From positions 62,001 to 126,000 of the forward strand of contig NZ_JAFBFI010000016.1 of NCBI RefSeq assembly GCF_016909175.1: DNA of 64,000 bases. The letters run 5' to 3'. Shown piece after piece: positions 1-9,708 of this stretch. Under the pieces are notes generated by a model. The model made no database searches. It saw only the letters and a list, made by a program, of their open reading frames with translations, and had not been told where the DNA came from. Position numbers and translations under genes: made by a program. Positions within the stretch are counted from its first letter, which is position 1; every line of letters begins with the position of its first letter. This DNA comes from Peribacillus deserti. GTDB taxonomy: Bacteria; Bacillota; Bacilli; Bacillales; DSM-1321.

Positions 1-1
1 A

Positions 2-559
2 AGATTTATTATAACAGGTTATTGTTTGCTGCCTGAAGTGGACAAACCTTTCTATGATGATTTATACAAAAGCATCCAAGCTATTGTACAAGCTTTTCAA
101 ATGGAGAATGGAGCGTGCCATCTCGAAATGCGATTAGTTGATAATGAATGGAAGTTGATTGAAGCCAACCCCAGGATAGCAGGAAGCGCTATGAACCGAA
201 TAATCGAGATCGGATGCGGAATTAAACTTGTAGAAGAAACCATTCAGCTTTTCTTAGGGAATAAACCCAATCTTACAAAAAAACACAGCAAGTTTGTTTA
301 TGCGCACTATTTCACAGTTGAAACAGAAGGAAAGCTGCTAAGTGTATCAGGCGATATGGAAGCATCCAAATCTCCAGGTGTAGAAGAAGTTTTTATAAAA
401 TCCAGGGTAGGAAAGGCTGTACGTCCCCCAATAAGGATGGGAGACAGGTATGGGTATGTAATCGCATCATCAAAAAACAAAGAGGATGCAAAACGTATAG
501 CATTGGAGGCAGCACAGAAGGTACATTTTGAAATCAGTACTAAAATCAAAGAAAATTGA
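2..559 (+). CDS. ATP-grasp domain protein, C-terminal part (truncated by window edge)
   Basis: The frame is open to the left edge of the window, so about 186 C-terminal residues are seen and the true start lies outside. The segment has the end of an ATP-grasp fold: an acidic HLEMRL strand and the EANPRIAGSA motif, whose Glu and Asn ligate Mg-ATP in this superfamily. A C-terminal beta-rich domain follows, with SPGVEEVFIKSRVG and a terminal EDAKRIALEAAQK helix as in amino-acid ligase/carboxylase-like members. ATP-grasp enzymes join a carboxylate to an amine or thiol through an acyl-phosphate. The substrate cannot be told from this part. A TTG inside the frame at 26 is not needed as a start. Family assignment is fairly sure, function unknown. 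Confidence 0.75.
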   Translation, partial: RFIITGYCLLPEVDKPFYDDLYKSIQAIVQAFQMENGACHLEMRLVDNEWKLIEANPRIAGSAMNRIIEIGCGIKLVEETIQLFLGNKPNLTKKHSKFVYAHYFTVETEGKLLSVSGDMEASKSPGVEEVFIKSRVGKAVRPPIRMGDRYGYVIASSKNKEDAKRIALEAAQKVHFEISTKIKEN

Positions 560-605
560 TATTTTTTTAAGGATAGGGAACTTGGAGGCCATCCTGGCTG
601 CGTAG

Positions 606-680
606 GATTTGGAATGGGCAACCATCACGGCACTGGAGGATAAGAATGGGTGGGCATTACGATTCTACAGAGCCTACTAG
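606..680 (+). pseudogene. Possible remnant of a GNAT acetyltransferase C-terminus
   Basis: A 24-codon frame between two TAG codons reads DLEWATITALEDKNGWALRFYRAY. The ALRFYRAY end resembles the ALRFYexLGF motif near the acetyl-CoA site of GNAT enzymes. There is no start codon or ribosome binding site. It looks like a leftover of a deleted gene, but it is short enough to be chance. Confidence 0.25.
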
Positions 681-2386
<1,706 letters not shown>

Positions 2387-2472
2387 TAGATAATAAAATG
2401 AATTAGTTTGCGTAAGATTGCAATTAGTATGAACATAGCGAACAGGAGAAATTTCTGTAAAATAGGAAAAAT

Positions 2473-2502
2473 TTGTTTACAAACGATTTGAACTGTTATA
2501 AT
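2473..2502 (+). promoter_or_regulatory. Probable sigma-A promoter of the T-box leader
   Basis: A perfect TATAAT lies at 2497-2502, with a TTGTTT at 2473-2478 eighteen bases upstream. The position is right for a transcript beginning near 2509, just before T-box stem I. Confidence 0.55.
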
Positions 2503-2508
2503 ATCAAA

Positions 2509-2750
2509 TAAATTTAATATCGACAAAACGATGATCAGGAGAAGTAATTCTTTCCCTTACCCTTAGAGAGCAGTCGGCAGCTGAAAAGACTGAGGTAACA
2601 TAGAGTGAAGACACCTGTGAGTGTAGCTCTGAAAACGCTAGTAGGAGCTGACGGCAGTTTGCCGTTATACAAAAACAAGTGGCTGTATACAGCAATTTGG
2701 GTGGTACCGCGGTTTTCCCGTCCCTATTTTATATAGGGGCGGTTTTTTTA
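2509..2750 (+). promoter_or_regulatory. T-box leader with terminator/antiterminator controlling the downstream aminoacyl-tRNA synthetase
   Basis: Hallmarks seen: an AGTA of the specifier-loop S-turn at 2543-2546, an AGAGAG element at 2565-2570, the conserved T-box TGGTACCGCGG at 2702-2712, and an intrinsic terminator whose arms CCGTCCCTAT and ATAGGGGCGG (2718-2742) are followed by seven T residues. T-boxes bind uncharged tRNA and then fold as antiterminator. The most likely specifier triplet is GAC at 2610-2612 (GAA-GAC-ACC context), an aspartate codon. That fits the AspRS downstream, but the specifier position is an inference from the S-turn context and could be shifted. Confidence 0.9.
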
Positions 2751-2823
2751 TTTTTTGGAGGTGAGTACAGTGGATTCTGATGATGATGATAATAAAAAAT
2801 GGACACCTAAAGGAGGAAAAAAA

Positions 2824-4119
2824 GTGACGGAACTAAAACGTGTACTCATCCGCGAATGTAAAGAAAAGGAAAATCAAGAGGTAACCATTAAAGGATGGGT
2901 TAAAAGGGTCAGGCATTTAGGAAGTATAAGCTTTGTCCTGCTAAGAGACAGAACAGGAGAGATCCAATGTGTACTGGAGAACCAATGGGCCGGCTTTAAG
3001 CTCGAAGCTGAAGGTGCGATTGAACTAAGAGGAATTGTAAAGAAGACAAATCAAACTCATATAGGTGTTGAAGTGCTTGCTGAGAGCGTAACTATTTTGT
3101 CAAACAGCGCCCCACTTCCATTTGAGCTGAGTAAACAAACGTTGAATGCAGGGCTGGACCAAGTCTTAAGTAATCGCTTCGTGTCCTTCAGACATCATAA
3201 AATCAGCACCATTTTTAAAATAAAAGCACTATTTGTAAAATCATTTAGCGAATTTCTAACCGAACAGGGCTTTACACAGATATTTACTCCTAAATTGGTT
3301 TCCCAGGGAGCAGAGGGTGGAGCAAATGTTTTTAAATTAAATTACTTTGGGAAGGAAGCTTATTTAGCTCAATCTCCGCAGTTTTATAAGCAGATGATGG
3401 TGGGAGCAGGCTTTGAACGGGTTTTTGAGATTGCACCTGTTTACCGGGCAGAGGAACATAACTCTTCAAGGCATCTAAATGAGTATATTTCATTAGACGC
3501 TGAAATGGGTTTTATAGAAGATTTTCGAGAAATCATGAAGCTTGAAACGGAACTGCTCAAATTTATATTTCAGAAAATACAATGCAGCTGCAGTCAGGAT
3601 CTGGCTGCTTTCAATGCTAATATACCGGTGATAGATAAGATACCAGAATTGTCGCTGATAGAAGCACAAACCATCTTAAAGGAAGTCTATAAGAAAGAAT
3701 CTCCTGAAGGAGACTTGAATACAGAAGGGGAAAAGCTGATAGGCAAGTATATAAAAGAAAAACAGGGAAGCGATTTTGTTTTCATCACCCATTATCCGGC
3801 TGACACAAGACCTATGTATACCATGCCTAATAAAGAAAATCCAAAACTGACAGATTCATTTGATTTATTATATAAAGGTACAGAAATAACTTCGGGAGGC
3901 CAGAGAATTCATAACCATGCTGAGCTTCTTAAGTCATTCGACAACAAAGGATTAAACCCAAAAGAATTCACTTCTTACTTAGAGGCTTTCCAATATGGCT
4001 TTCCTCCGCATGGGGGATTTGCAATTGGCCTTGAAAGAATATTGTATCGTTTCCTCAACCTCGGAAATGTGAGGGAAGCCAGTGCATTTCCAAGAGATTG
4101 TGACCGGCTAGTTCCATAA
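2824..4119 (+). CDS. aspS: Aspartyl-tRNA synthetase of the archaeal type (probable non-discriminating or Asn-directed AspRS2)
   Basis: Charges tRNA with aspartate. The N-terminal OB-fold anticodon-binding domain (VTIKGWVKRVRHLGSISFVLLRD) is followed by a class II catalytic core: LVSQGAEGGANVF, AYLAQSPQFYKQMM, motif 2 YRAEEHNSSRHLNEY, and motif 3 GGFAIGLERI. The roughly 431 aa length and the lack of the bacterial GAD insertion domain place it with archaeal/eukaryotic-type AspRS, which in several Firmicutes is a second AspRS that also aspartylates tRNA-Asn. The start is a GTG at 2824 behind AAAGGAGG. An alternative GTG at 2770, also with a GGAGG site, would add an acidic 18-residue extension rich in Asp. 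It is controlled by the T-box directly upstream. No gatCAB or asparagine synthetase gene is adjacent. Confidence 0.88.
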   Translation: MTELKRVLIRECKEKENQEVTIKGWVKRVRHLGSISFVLLRDRTGEIQCVLENQWAGFKLEAEGAIELRGIVKKTNQTHIGVEVLAESVTILSNSAPLPFELSKQTLNAGLDQVLSNRFVSFRHHKISTIFKIKALFVKSFSEFLTEQGFTQIFTPKLVSQGAEGGANVFKLNYFGKEAYLAQSPQFYKQMMVGAGFERVFEIAPVYRAEEHNSSRHLNEYISLDAEMGFIEDFREIMKLETELLKFIFQKIQCSCSQDLAAFNANIPVIDKIPELSLIEAQTILKEVYKKESPEGDLNTEGEKLIGKYIKEKQGSDFVFITHYPADTRPMYTMPNKENPKLTDSFDLLYKGTEITSGGQRIHNHAELLKSFDNKGLNPKEFTSYLEAFQYGFPPHGGFAIGLERILYRFLNLGNVREASAFPRDCDRLVP

Positions 4120-4571
4120 TGGGGACTTCCCCGTTTCCCGGCCCCTTCACCCATAGGATGCGGGGGTTTCGGCTGGGGACAGTGTTTATTTCCCGAAATA
4201 TCTCTGCTGGTTTTTGTAATGTTTATTCCAGGCAGCCGCTATCTGTTTATATGCTTGGTAAAGGGCCTGCAAATGGTAAATCTGGCGGCAGCTATCTGGG
4301 CAAGCCTGTCCATAACACTTTGGTTTAAATGAAGTGCAGCGTAAGTTTTTTTACAGCAAAAAAACGGGGAAAAATGTATTTCAGGCGATTGAAACCTGGA
4401 ATAGCGATTAGGCAAAGGACTATTATAAGGAGTTCCGTTCAACACTGAACTTTGATGTTTCAAAGTCTGTGCTTCATAATAAGGCCGATTTTCAGGTCGA
4501 AAGATTTACGCTGGAAATGAACGGTGGCTTGTAAATGCAAACGAGAATAACATCAGGAAGGAAGGATCTGT
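4120..4571. other. Degraded stretch with GC-rich repeats and possible gene fragments
   Basis: There is no intact gene. Just after the synthetase stop lie GC-rich motifs (GGGGACTTCCCC, GGGGACAGT) like the palindrome at 876-891. From 4340 the + strand reads RKFFYSKKTGKNVFQAIETWNSD, a TAG, then AKDYYKEFRSTLNFDVSKSV and about 20 more residues, ending at a TAA just before 4540. On the - strand a start-less frame ends near 4189 with the residues KHYKNQQRYFGK. Both look like remains of decayed genes that I cannot name. Confidence 0.35.
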
Positions 4572-5180
4572 TTGGGAGCAGTTATCATACATGGAGTAAT
4601 ACTAGCGTTTGGGCTTATTCTTCCATTAGGAGTCCAAAATATATTTATATTCCAACAAGGAGCATATCATACACATTTTGTGCGTGCGCTTCCTGCGGTT
4701 TTGACGGCAGCACTTTGTGATTTACTACTCATTACTCTGGCTGTTGGCGGAGTATCAATGATTGTCCTTGCAAATGATATGTTCAAAACGATACTCATGG
4801 CGGGTGGATGCTTGTTCTTATTTTATATGGGCTGGGTAACCTGGAAAACCAAGAATGGAAAGGGCAATGAAGAAGGAGAGGCGTTTACCGGAAAAAAACA
4901 AATTCTTTTTGCGGCTTCGGTCTCTTTATTAAATCCCCATGCCATTTTAGATACGGTTGGAGTTATCGGCACAAGTTCCCTGCAATATTCAGGAACTGAT
5001 AGATGGCTGTTTGCCCTTTCCTGTGTGACGGTCTCCTGGATATGGTTTTTCGGGCTTGCTGTGTCAGGGAGGTATTTTGGGAAAATGGACCAAACTGGAA
5101 AGTTAATGAGTTTTGTAAATAAGTGTTCGGCGCTTATTATTTGGGGAGTGGCACTAATGCTTTTATATTCTCTATTATGA
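4572..5180 (+). CDS. LysE/ArgO-type amino acid exporter
   Basis: A six-helix membrane protein of about 202 aa in the LysE family, which exports lysine, arginine or related metabolites. The first helix contains the family signature GLILPLGVQNIFIFQQGA. Later hydrophobic segments and SLLNPHAILDTVGVIG match LysE. The start is a TTG at 4572 preceded by an AGGAAGGA ribosome site. No good ATG exists nearby, and homologous N-termini begin at this point. It stands alone, and a strong bidirectional terminator follows. No LysG/ArgP regulator is adjacent. The substrate is not resolved by sequence. Confidence 0.85.
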   Translation: MGAVIIHGVILAFGLILPLGVQNIFIFQQGAYHTHFVRALPAVLTAALCDLLLITLAVGGVSMIVLANDMFKTILMAGGCLFLFYMGWVTWKTKNGKGNEEGEAFTGKKQILFAASVSLLNPHAILDTVGVIGTSSLQYSGTDRWLFALSCVTVSWIWFFGLAVSGRYFGKMDQTGKLMSFVNKCSALIIWGVALMLLYSLL

Positions 5181-5200
5181 CCTTTATTAAATAAAAAAGG

Positions 5201-5232
5201 TGCTGGCCAAATGAAGATGGCCAGCATTTTCT
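5201..5232. terminator. Bidirectional intrinsic terminator
   Basis: A perfect stem TGCTGGCCA/TGGCCAGCA at 5201-5226 is flanked by an A-run on the left and a T-run on the right. It serves the exporter gene (+) and the small - strand gene that ends at 5235. Confidence 0.85.
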
Positions 5233-5234
5233 TA

Positions 5235-5387
5235 TTATCTTCTTAAATTTTCTTGATCCTTTAATCTGTGCTGATGGTCAGGCAGACGTCCTGTGTTTTT
5301 TTCGTCTGGATCTTTCGGATGATTATTGCTTTGAAAACGCCGTTCCGCTTCAATCAAGCTCTCTTTTTCCTGATTATTTGGATTCAT
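5235..5387 (-). CDS. Small charged hypothetical protein (50 aa)
   Basis: A short gene with an ideal ribosome site: GAGGAGG six bases before ATG on the - strand. It encodes 50 residues starting MNPNNQEKESLIEAERRFQ and ending DQENLRR. It is rich in Asn, Gln, Glu, Arg and Lys, with no hydrophobic segment or cysteine, so it is likely a small soluble and perhaps disordered protein. Such peptides are common among sporulation genes in Bacillaceae, but nothing in the sequence proves that role. It is convergent with the LysE gene and shares its terminator. I do not recognise the family. Confidence 0.7.
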   Translation of the reverse strand: MNPNNQEKESLIEAERRFQSNNHPKDPDEKNTGRLPDHQHRLKDQENLRR

Positions 5388-5491
5388 ACTAATCCTCCTC
5401 ATTGATGACTTACAATTTTATTTCCCTTTTTACCGAATGTAAAACAATCTTTTTGCCATTTTCACTTTTGGACAGCCTGCTTAATTGATCA

Positions 5492-6610
5492 TCAGGAATT
5501 TCGTGGATTTGTTGATGATGAATCTGATGAATTTGAAATAACGGCGGTTTTACGCCTGCGCAGTCTATAAAACAGCCTGAAATTTTTTACTAAAGTTTTT
5601 ATAACTGAATAAAGTGGAATGGCAATTAAAATGCCCACGAACCCATATATGGAACCGGCTACAAGCAAGAGCAGTATTATCGTTAATGGGTGTATATTTA
5701 ACTTTTTACCCATTACATTCGGAGTAACTAGATGCCCTTCCAGCTGCTGAACAATCACTAATACAATTAGGACCTTTACAGCCATGAAAGGATCATTCTG
5801 CAACGCAACGAAAAGAGCAGGGATGATTCCTAAAAGAGGTCCGGCAAATGGGACGATGGTCAAGAACATAGCAAAAACAGCCAGAACCAGCGCATAATCT
5901 ATGCCGATAATCATATATCCAATAAACATCAATGCTCCATCGACGGCAGCTATAATGAATTGGCCAGTAATATAAGTAGAAAGAGCTTTATCCATATCCA
6001 TAAGAATTTTGTTTCCTTCCGGCTCATGATCAGAAGGAATGTATTTTAATAAGAATGGCCGCAGTTTATCATCGTCTTTCAAAAAATAAAATACAATAAA
6101 AGGAACGACTACCAAAACAGTTGCGATGCTGGTTAAGGTTGCAAATAGTTTGATAATGTTTTGTGAAGCGCTTTGGGAAAACGATCGAAAGTAGTTGACC
6201 GCTTTTTCCTGTAAATTGCCTCCTTCGATAAGACCAAAATCATGTTTTGATATTGCTTTCTCTGATTGAGAAGAGATTTCCTTGACTTTTTGAGGAAGAG
6301 TATCTGATAAATTTTTCACCTGATCTGCAATGGAAGGCCCAAAGAAGTGGAAAATAGCGAATATTGTTCCAAAGATGAATGCATATACAGTTAATATACT
6401 CACTGTTTTAGGCAGGAATTTAGACAGCAGACGAACTACAGGCCTGAGTAAATAATAAAGCAGGCCTGATATCAAAATCGGAAAGAAAATCGTAGCGATA
6501 AACTGCTGAATGGGTTTCATAAAATAACCAATCCGGCCGAAAAGCAAAATAATAATTAAACATAAGATAATTCCAGTAGCATATTTGAAAAATGGCTTAT
6601 TAATCCACAT
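5492..6610 (-). CDS. AI-2E family transporter (YueF/YrrI-like permease)
   Basis: A multi-spanning membrane protein of about 372 aa in the AI-2E family (formerly UPF0118). It has N-terminal paired helices, a long extracytoplasmic or soluble segment (residues about 80-140, PSIADQVKNLSDTLPQKVKEI), then helices including VVVPFIVFYFLKDD and the family-typical TIVPFAGPLLGIIPALFVAL and EGHLVTPNVMGKKLNIHPLTIILLL blocks. Characterised members export AI-2 or act as Na+/H+ antiporters, so the substrate here is open. A TTG at 6631 exists, but the ATG at 6610 has GGGAGG at the proper distance and is preferred. The C-terminus is Ser/Asn-rich. It is monocistronic. Confidence 0.88.
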   Translation of the reverse strand: MWINKPFFKYATGIILCLIIILLFGRIGYFMKPIQQFIATIFFPILISGLLYYLLRPVVRLLSKFLPKTVSILTVYAFIFGTIFAIFHFFGPSIADQVKNLSDTLPQKVKEISSQSEKAISKHDFGLIEGGNLQEKAVNYFRSFSQSASQNIIKLFATLTSIATVLVVVPFIVFYFLKDDDKLRPFLLKYIPSDHEPEGNKILMDMDKALSTYITGQFIIAAVDGALMFIGYMIIGIDYALVLAVFAMFLTIVPFAGPLLGIIPALFVALQNDPFMAVKVLIVLVIVQQLEGHLVTPNVMGKKLNIHPLTIILLLLVAGSIYGFVGILIAIPLYSVIKTLVKNFRLFYRLRRRKTAVISNSSDSSSTNPRNS

Positions 6611-6972
6611 CCTAATGACCTCCCGCGGCAAATACCTAGATAAAAGTGCCGAATAGACACTTACATTACTCCTTTCCTATTTGCGGTAAATTTAAACGCT
6701 TAGACTCAGGAATAATTTACTTGCTATCCAGAAAAGACATTTTGGCCAGGAGGGCCATCCATTCTTAATTGTAAAAAGATCTTTATGTATGGGGGACTCC
6801 TGGAGATGACTGCTGCTGTTTGTACAATTTTATTGCCGTTCGTCAGGAGTTATGGCAGAAACTAAATGAAAGGCGGAACAGCTTAAACAGCGTTCCTTTA
6901 TTAGCAGGTATAGGGATCGCAGAACTGTTGTTTTACGCAGCCGCCCTAATCAAAAGAAACGGAGGCAGGACA

Positions 6973-7734
6973 TTGAACAGTGTAGTAGAACTTCAAGCTG
7001 TTGTTGAAGATTCATTTAAAATATTAAACGGCCTACCTAATTATATTTCTTTTGAAGAAAATCAAACACAGGTGGAAAGTGAAGTTTCGCTCGAAAATAA
7101 AATAAAGAGAATATTGAGTTTTGGCGAACAGCTGAAAGTTAAGAGAATTGGCGCTATCATACATAAATCCTCAAGTAAGTACCATTTTCTATCTCAGTTA
7201 TTGAATAGATACCATTTCGACTACTATGCCTCTAAAGTTGAGTTTCAGCGCGGGCTTTTCAATATTGACGAGGAGCCATTCAGCTATGAATGGAGATCCA
7301 TAGGAAACGAAACGATAACGGAAGAAGACTTTATATTGCTATGGAGCAGGTGCATGCAGGGTTCTGCAAATGCTGCGTCGTCACTTTCAATTGAAGAACA
7401 TCTTTCATCTGTCAAAAGCGAGCTTGGTACAGGATGGGAAAATTCATGTATGGCCGTTTTTAAGGAGAATCAGGCAGTCGGGATTTCAATTCCACATCTA
7501 GAGCCGGGGACGCTTGATGAAGGGCGGTTATTTTATTTTGGACTTATTCCAGAACAACGCGGCAAAGGTTTAAGTACAGAAATACATTACCAGTCCTTGA
7601 AGCTGTTAAAAGAAATGGGAGCCTCTTATTATAAAGGAAGTACGCATAAATCTAACAAAAGCATGCAGGCAGTATTTCAGAAAAATGGCTGTGTGCTGAA
7701 AGAATATGTAGAATCTTACTACATTACTTTATAA
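6973..7734 (+). CDS. GNAT family N-acetyltransferase
   Basis: A protein of about 253 aa with a C-terminal GNAT fold: the acetyl-CoA-binding segment FYFGLIPEQRGKGLSTEIHYQSL (R/Q-x-x-G-x-G/A) and the last-strand region THKSNKSMQAVFQKNGCVL, in which Asn and the following helix are typical. The N-terminal half (residues 1-110) is less conserved and may bind the acceptor. The start is a TTG at 6973 preceded by GGAGG at seven bases. The open frame continues upstream to 6820, but that part has no convincing ribosome site. The acceptor is unknown. It is a single gene facing away from the AI-2E permease. Confidence 0.75.
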   Translation: MNSVVELQAVVEDSFKILNGLPNYISFEENQTQVESEVSLENKIKRILSFGEQLKVKRIGAIIHKSSSKYHFLSQLLNRYHFDYYASKVEFQRGLFNIDEEPFSYEWRSIGNETITEEDFILLWSRCMQGSANAASSLSIEEHLSSVKSELGTGWENSCMAVFKENQAVGISIPHLEPGTLDEGRLFYFGLIPEQRGKGLSTEIHYQSLKLLKEMGASYYKGSTHKSNKSMQAVFQKNGCVLKEYVESYYITL

Positions 7735-7825
7735 AGCGCTCCTGTTTCTTAAAAAAAGCAGCAGCGGCCACCTTAGGAATGATTACGTTCTTGGTAGATC
7801 CTATAATTAATTGAAACAAATTGAA

Positions 7826-7852
7826 GGCTATCTGCTCGAAAAGCAGATAGCC
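7826..7852. terminator. Hairpin after the SASP gene
   Basis: A perfect 11-bp stem GGCTATCTGCT/AGCAGATAGCC lies between the acetyltransferase and SASP genes. There is no long T-run on either side, so it is terminator-like but not a textbook terminator. Confidence 0.55.
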
Positions 7853-7880
7853 ATATCCAAATTATGCAGTTGTTTTAATA

Positions 7881-8099
7881 TTAACGAGATGTACCACCGA
7901 ATTGACCTGCCATTTGAGATTGAGCTGTAGCAACAAGACGTTTTGTAATTTCTCCACCTACTGAACCGTTAGCACGAGAAACTGTTTCAGCACCTAATTG
8001 TACGCCAAACTCTTGAGCGATTTCAAATTTCATTTGGTCGATTGCTTGTTGTGCGCCTGGAACTAATTTTTGACGATTTCCACCACTACGACGTGACAT
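7881..8099 (-). CDS. Alpha/beta-type small acid-soluble spore protein (SASP)
   Basis: A 72-aa DNA-binding protein that coats spore DNA and protects it from UV and heat, then is degraded at germination as an amino acid source. The family signatures are intact: [13 protein letters not shown], containing the GPR protease cleavage region, and [16 protein letters not shown], the second DNA-contact segment. The ribosome site is a strong AGGAGG. Expression would be expected in the forespore under sigma-G, but I could not identify a clear sigma-G promoter in the AT-rich DNA upstream. It confirms that the organism forms endospores. Confidence 0.97.
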   Translation of the reverse strand: MSRRSGGNRQKLVPGAQQAIDQMKFEIAQEFGVQLGAETVSRANGSVGGEITKRLVATAQSQMAGQFGGTSR

Positions 8100-8844
8100 G
8101 TGTGTTCACCTCCTTCTGGGTTGATACTTTTAATCTCCCTCTTTTTTAAGAGTTCATACATCTAAAAAATGATAATTAAAAATAAAAGAGTTCAATATGA
8201 AATACTTTTGAAAAGTAATATGGATAATTATGTATGGTGGTAACAATTTGGAAAACTAGTACCTAATGAAGAGCTGGAAACTTTCGGAAGACTATGGTCA
8301 TTTCCTATCATTTTCAAAACACAAAACCTCAGTTTTTTCAATGGTTTTTACATATAGTGCATGACTAAATAAAGGTATATTTTTACACATCTAAAATTTA
8401 TATGTAAAACCTTTTAATCACCTTTATACATATTTTGGGAACTAAACAAAACAATTTTGGTATAAATTGGAATTTATTTTTCGATGTTCTTGTCTACTTG
8501 ATTGTGTGTACATAATTTTCTCTCTGTACAAAAATAAAAGATATGATGGATTTTTTTGTACAAATAATTTTTTAAATGATAATTATGTATGGAATTAGTG
8601 AACCCATGCCGCAAGGGACTAACGCCACCCAACTTCGAATAAAAAAATCCATTAGGTACTAGGTAAATTAGATATAGATTGTGAAGAAATGTACTTACCC
8701 TAACGTGTCAGTTTTATGGAAGAAGGAGTTTGTGTATTATTTGTAGAAGTTTAAAAAGTTACAAACGAATGGATTTGAGGATCTCTGAACGACATAATTT
8801 TTATATCTCTGAACGACATAATTTTTATTTTAGGAGGGAACAAC
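8100..8844. other. AT-rich gene-free stretch with direct, inverted and tandem repeats
   Basis: I see no gene. It contains a 15-bp direct repeat GATAATTATGTATGG at 8223-8237 and 8578-8592. A 13-bp exact inverted repeat (CTAGTACCTAATG at 8256-8268, its complement at 8650-8662) brackets about 380 bp. A perfect 24-bp tandem duplication (8781-8804 and 8805-8828) ends just before the fra ribosome site. The inverted-repeat block could be a non-coding mobile element, but no target duplication is evident. Confidence 0.5.
8781..8828 (+). repeat. Perfect 24-bp tandem duplication ahead of fra
   Basis: Two identical 24-bp copies, beginning ATCTCTGAACGACATAATTT, abut each other. The second ends about 17 bases before the fra start codon. 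It probably lies in the leader or core promoter. Confidence 0.9.
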
Positions 8845-9216
8845 ATGGAAGTTTTTGCAGAATATTTAACGCATATTGATAACCCGCAACATCGGGCTCG
8901 TACGGAAGAAGTTTTGGATTGGGTAACTAAGAAATTCCCAAATTTAGTGCCGAAAATTGCGTGGAATCAGCCTATGTTTACCGATCATGGGACATATATT
9001 ATTGGCTTTAGCATAGCCAAACATCATTTGGCTGTTGCTCCTGAAAGGGCAGGTATTATTCATTTTTCTGATGATATTGTGCAGGCTGGCTATGATCACA
9101 GCAAGCAGTTAGTACGTATCCAGTGGGATAGTCCGGTTGATTTCTCATTACTTGAGAAAATGATCGAGTTTAATATTTTAGATAAGGCAGAATGTTCAAC
9201 TTTTTGGCGGAAATAA
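8845..9216 (+). CDS. fra: Frataxin-like iron chaperone Fra (YdhG/DUF1801 family)
   Basis: A cytosolic protein of 123 aa closely resembling B. subtilis YdhG (Fra), which supplies iron for Fe-S cluster and heme assembly. Seen here: the DUF1801 fold with [28 protein letters not shown] near the middle and the conserved end [22 protein letters not shown]. Length and both termini match the family. The start ATG at 8845 follows AGGAGGG. It stands alone, behind a duplicated 24-bp segment that may alter its promoter. The functional label rests on homology to the Bacillus protein. Confidence 0.88.
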   Translation: MEVFAEYLTHIDNPQHRARTEEVLDWVTKKFPNLVPKIAWNQPMFTDHGTYIIGFSIAKHHLAVAPERAGIIHFSDDIVQAGYDHSKQLVRIQWDSPVDFSLLEKMIEFNILDKAECSTFWRK

Positions 9217-9708
9217 TTATGGCGTATAAACCACCACGTTTTTTTGCGGCTTTGGTTTTAGGCTTTGATTCTAAAAGCGTCCCGAAGCAAACTAGATTGA
9301 ACACCATTTATAAGTGTGTAAGGATGGTGAAGAATTAGATAAACATAGCATTTTGAAATTATTTACATGCAAATTCAGAGGCGGTCGCTGAGTACGTACA
9401 AAGTTAAAAAAGAAGTGGCAAAGACTTCAAAAGACCGTACAATTTATACTAACAGTAAAACTAAATTTGTTAGTAAGATATTAGAGAAAGTGATGAAGTA
9501 AATTCTAAAAGCTTAAGCCCAATAATTAATGCAGCGGCGATCTAATTTCTTATTCAACTATCGGCCAGATTAGCGACATGAGCTCTCTGTAACTTTCCAA
9601 GCCAGGTCTGCGTGACATTACATCAATTAATGTCCTATTAGTAAGAAATTGAGAATGATCATCCTTGACTGTCAGCTGATCGAAAAAAATGAAGAGGGGT
9701 GTTCCTTG
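9217..9708. other. Gene-free stretch with decayed coding remnants
   Basis: There is no intact gene. The + strand frame ending at 9501 reads KEVAKTSKDRTIYTNSK and then KFVSKILEKVMK, which looks like the C-terminus of a decayed protein I cannot name. Near its right end, 9651-9684 is an imperfect copy (28 of 34 bases) of 9789-9822 inside ydeI, so a partial duplication of that gene lies just upstream of it. Confidence 0.4.

Noticed and set aside
4119-4328. Open frame overlapping the end of the AspRS gene
   Set aside because: It begins on GC-rich repeats, has no ribosome site, and its sequence (PFPGPFTHRMRGF...) has no family likeness. It lies in a decayed region.
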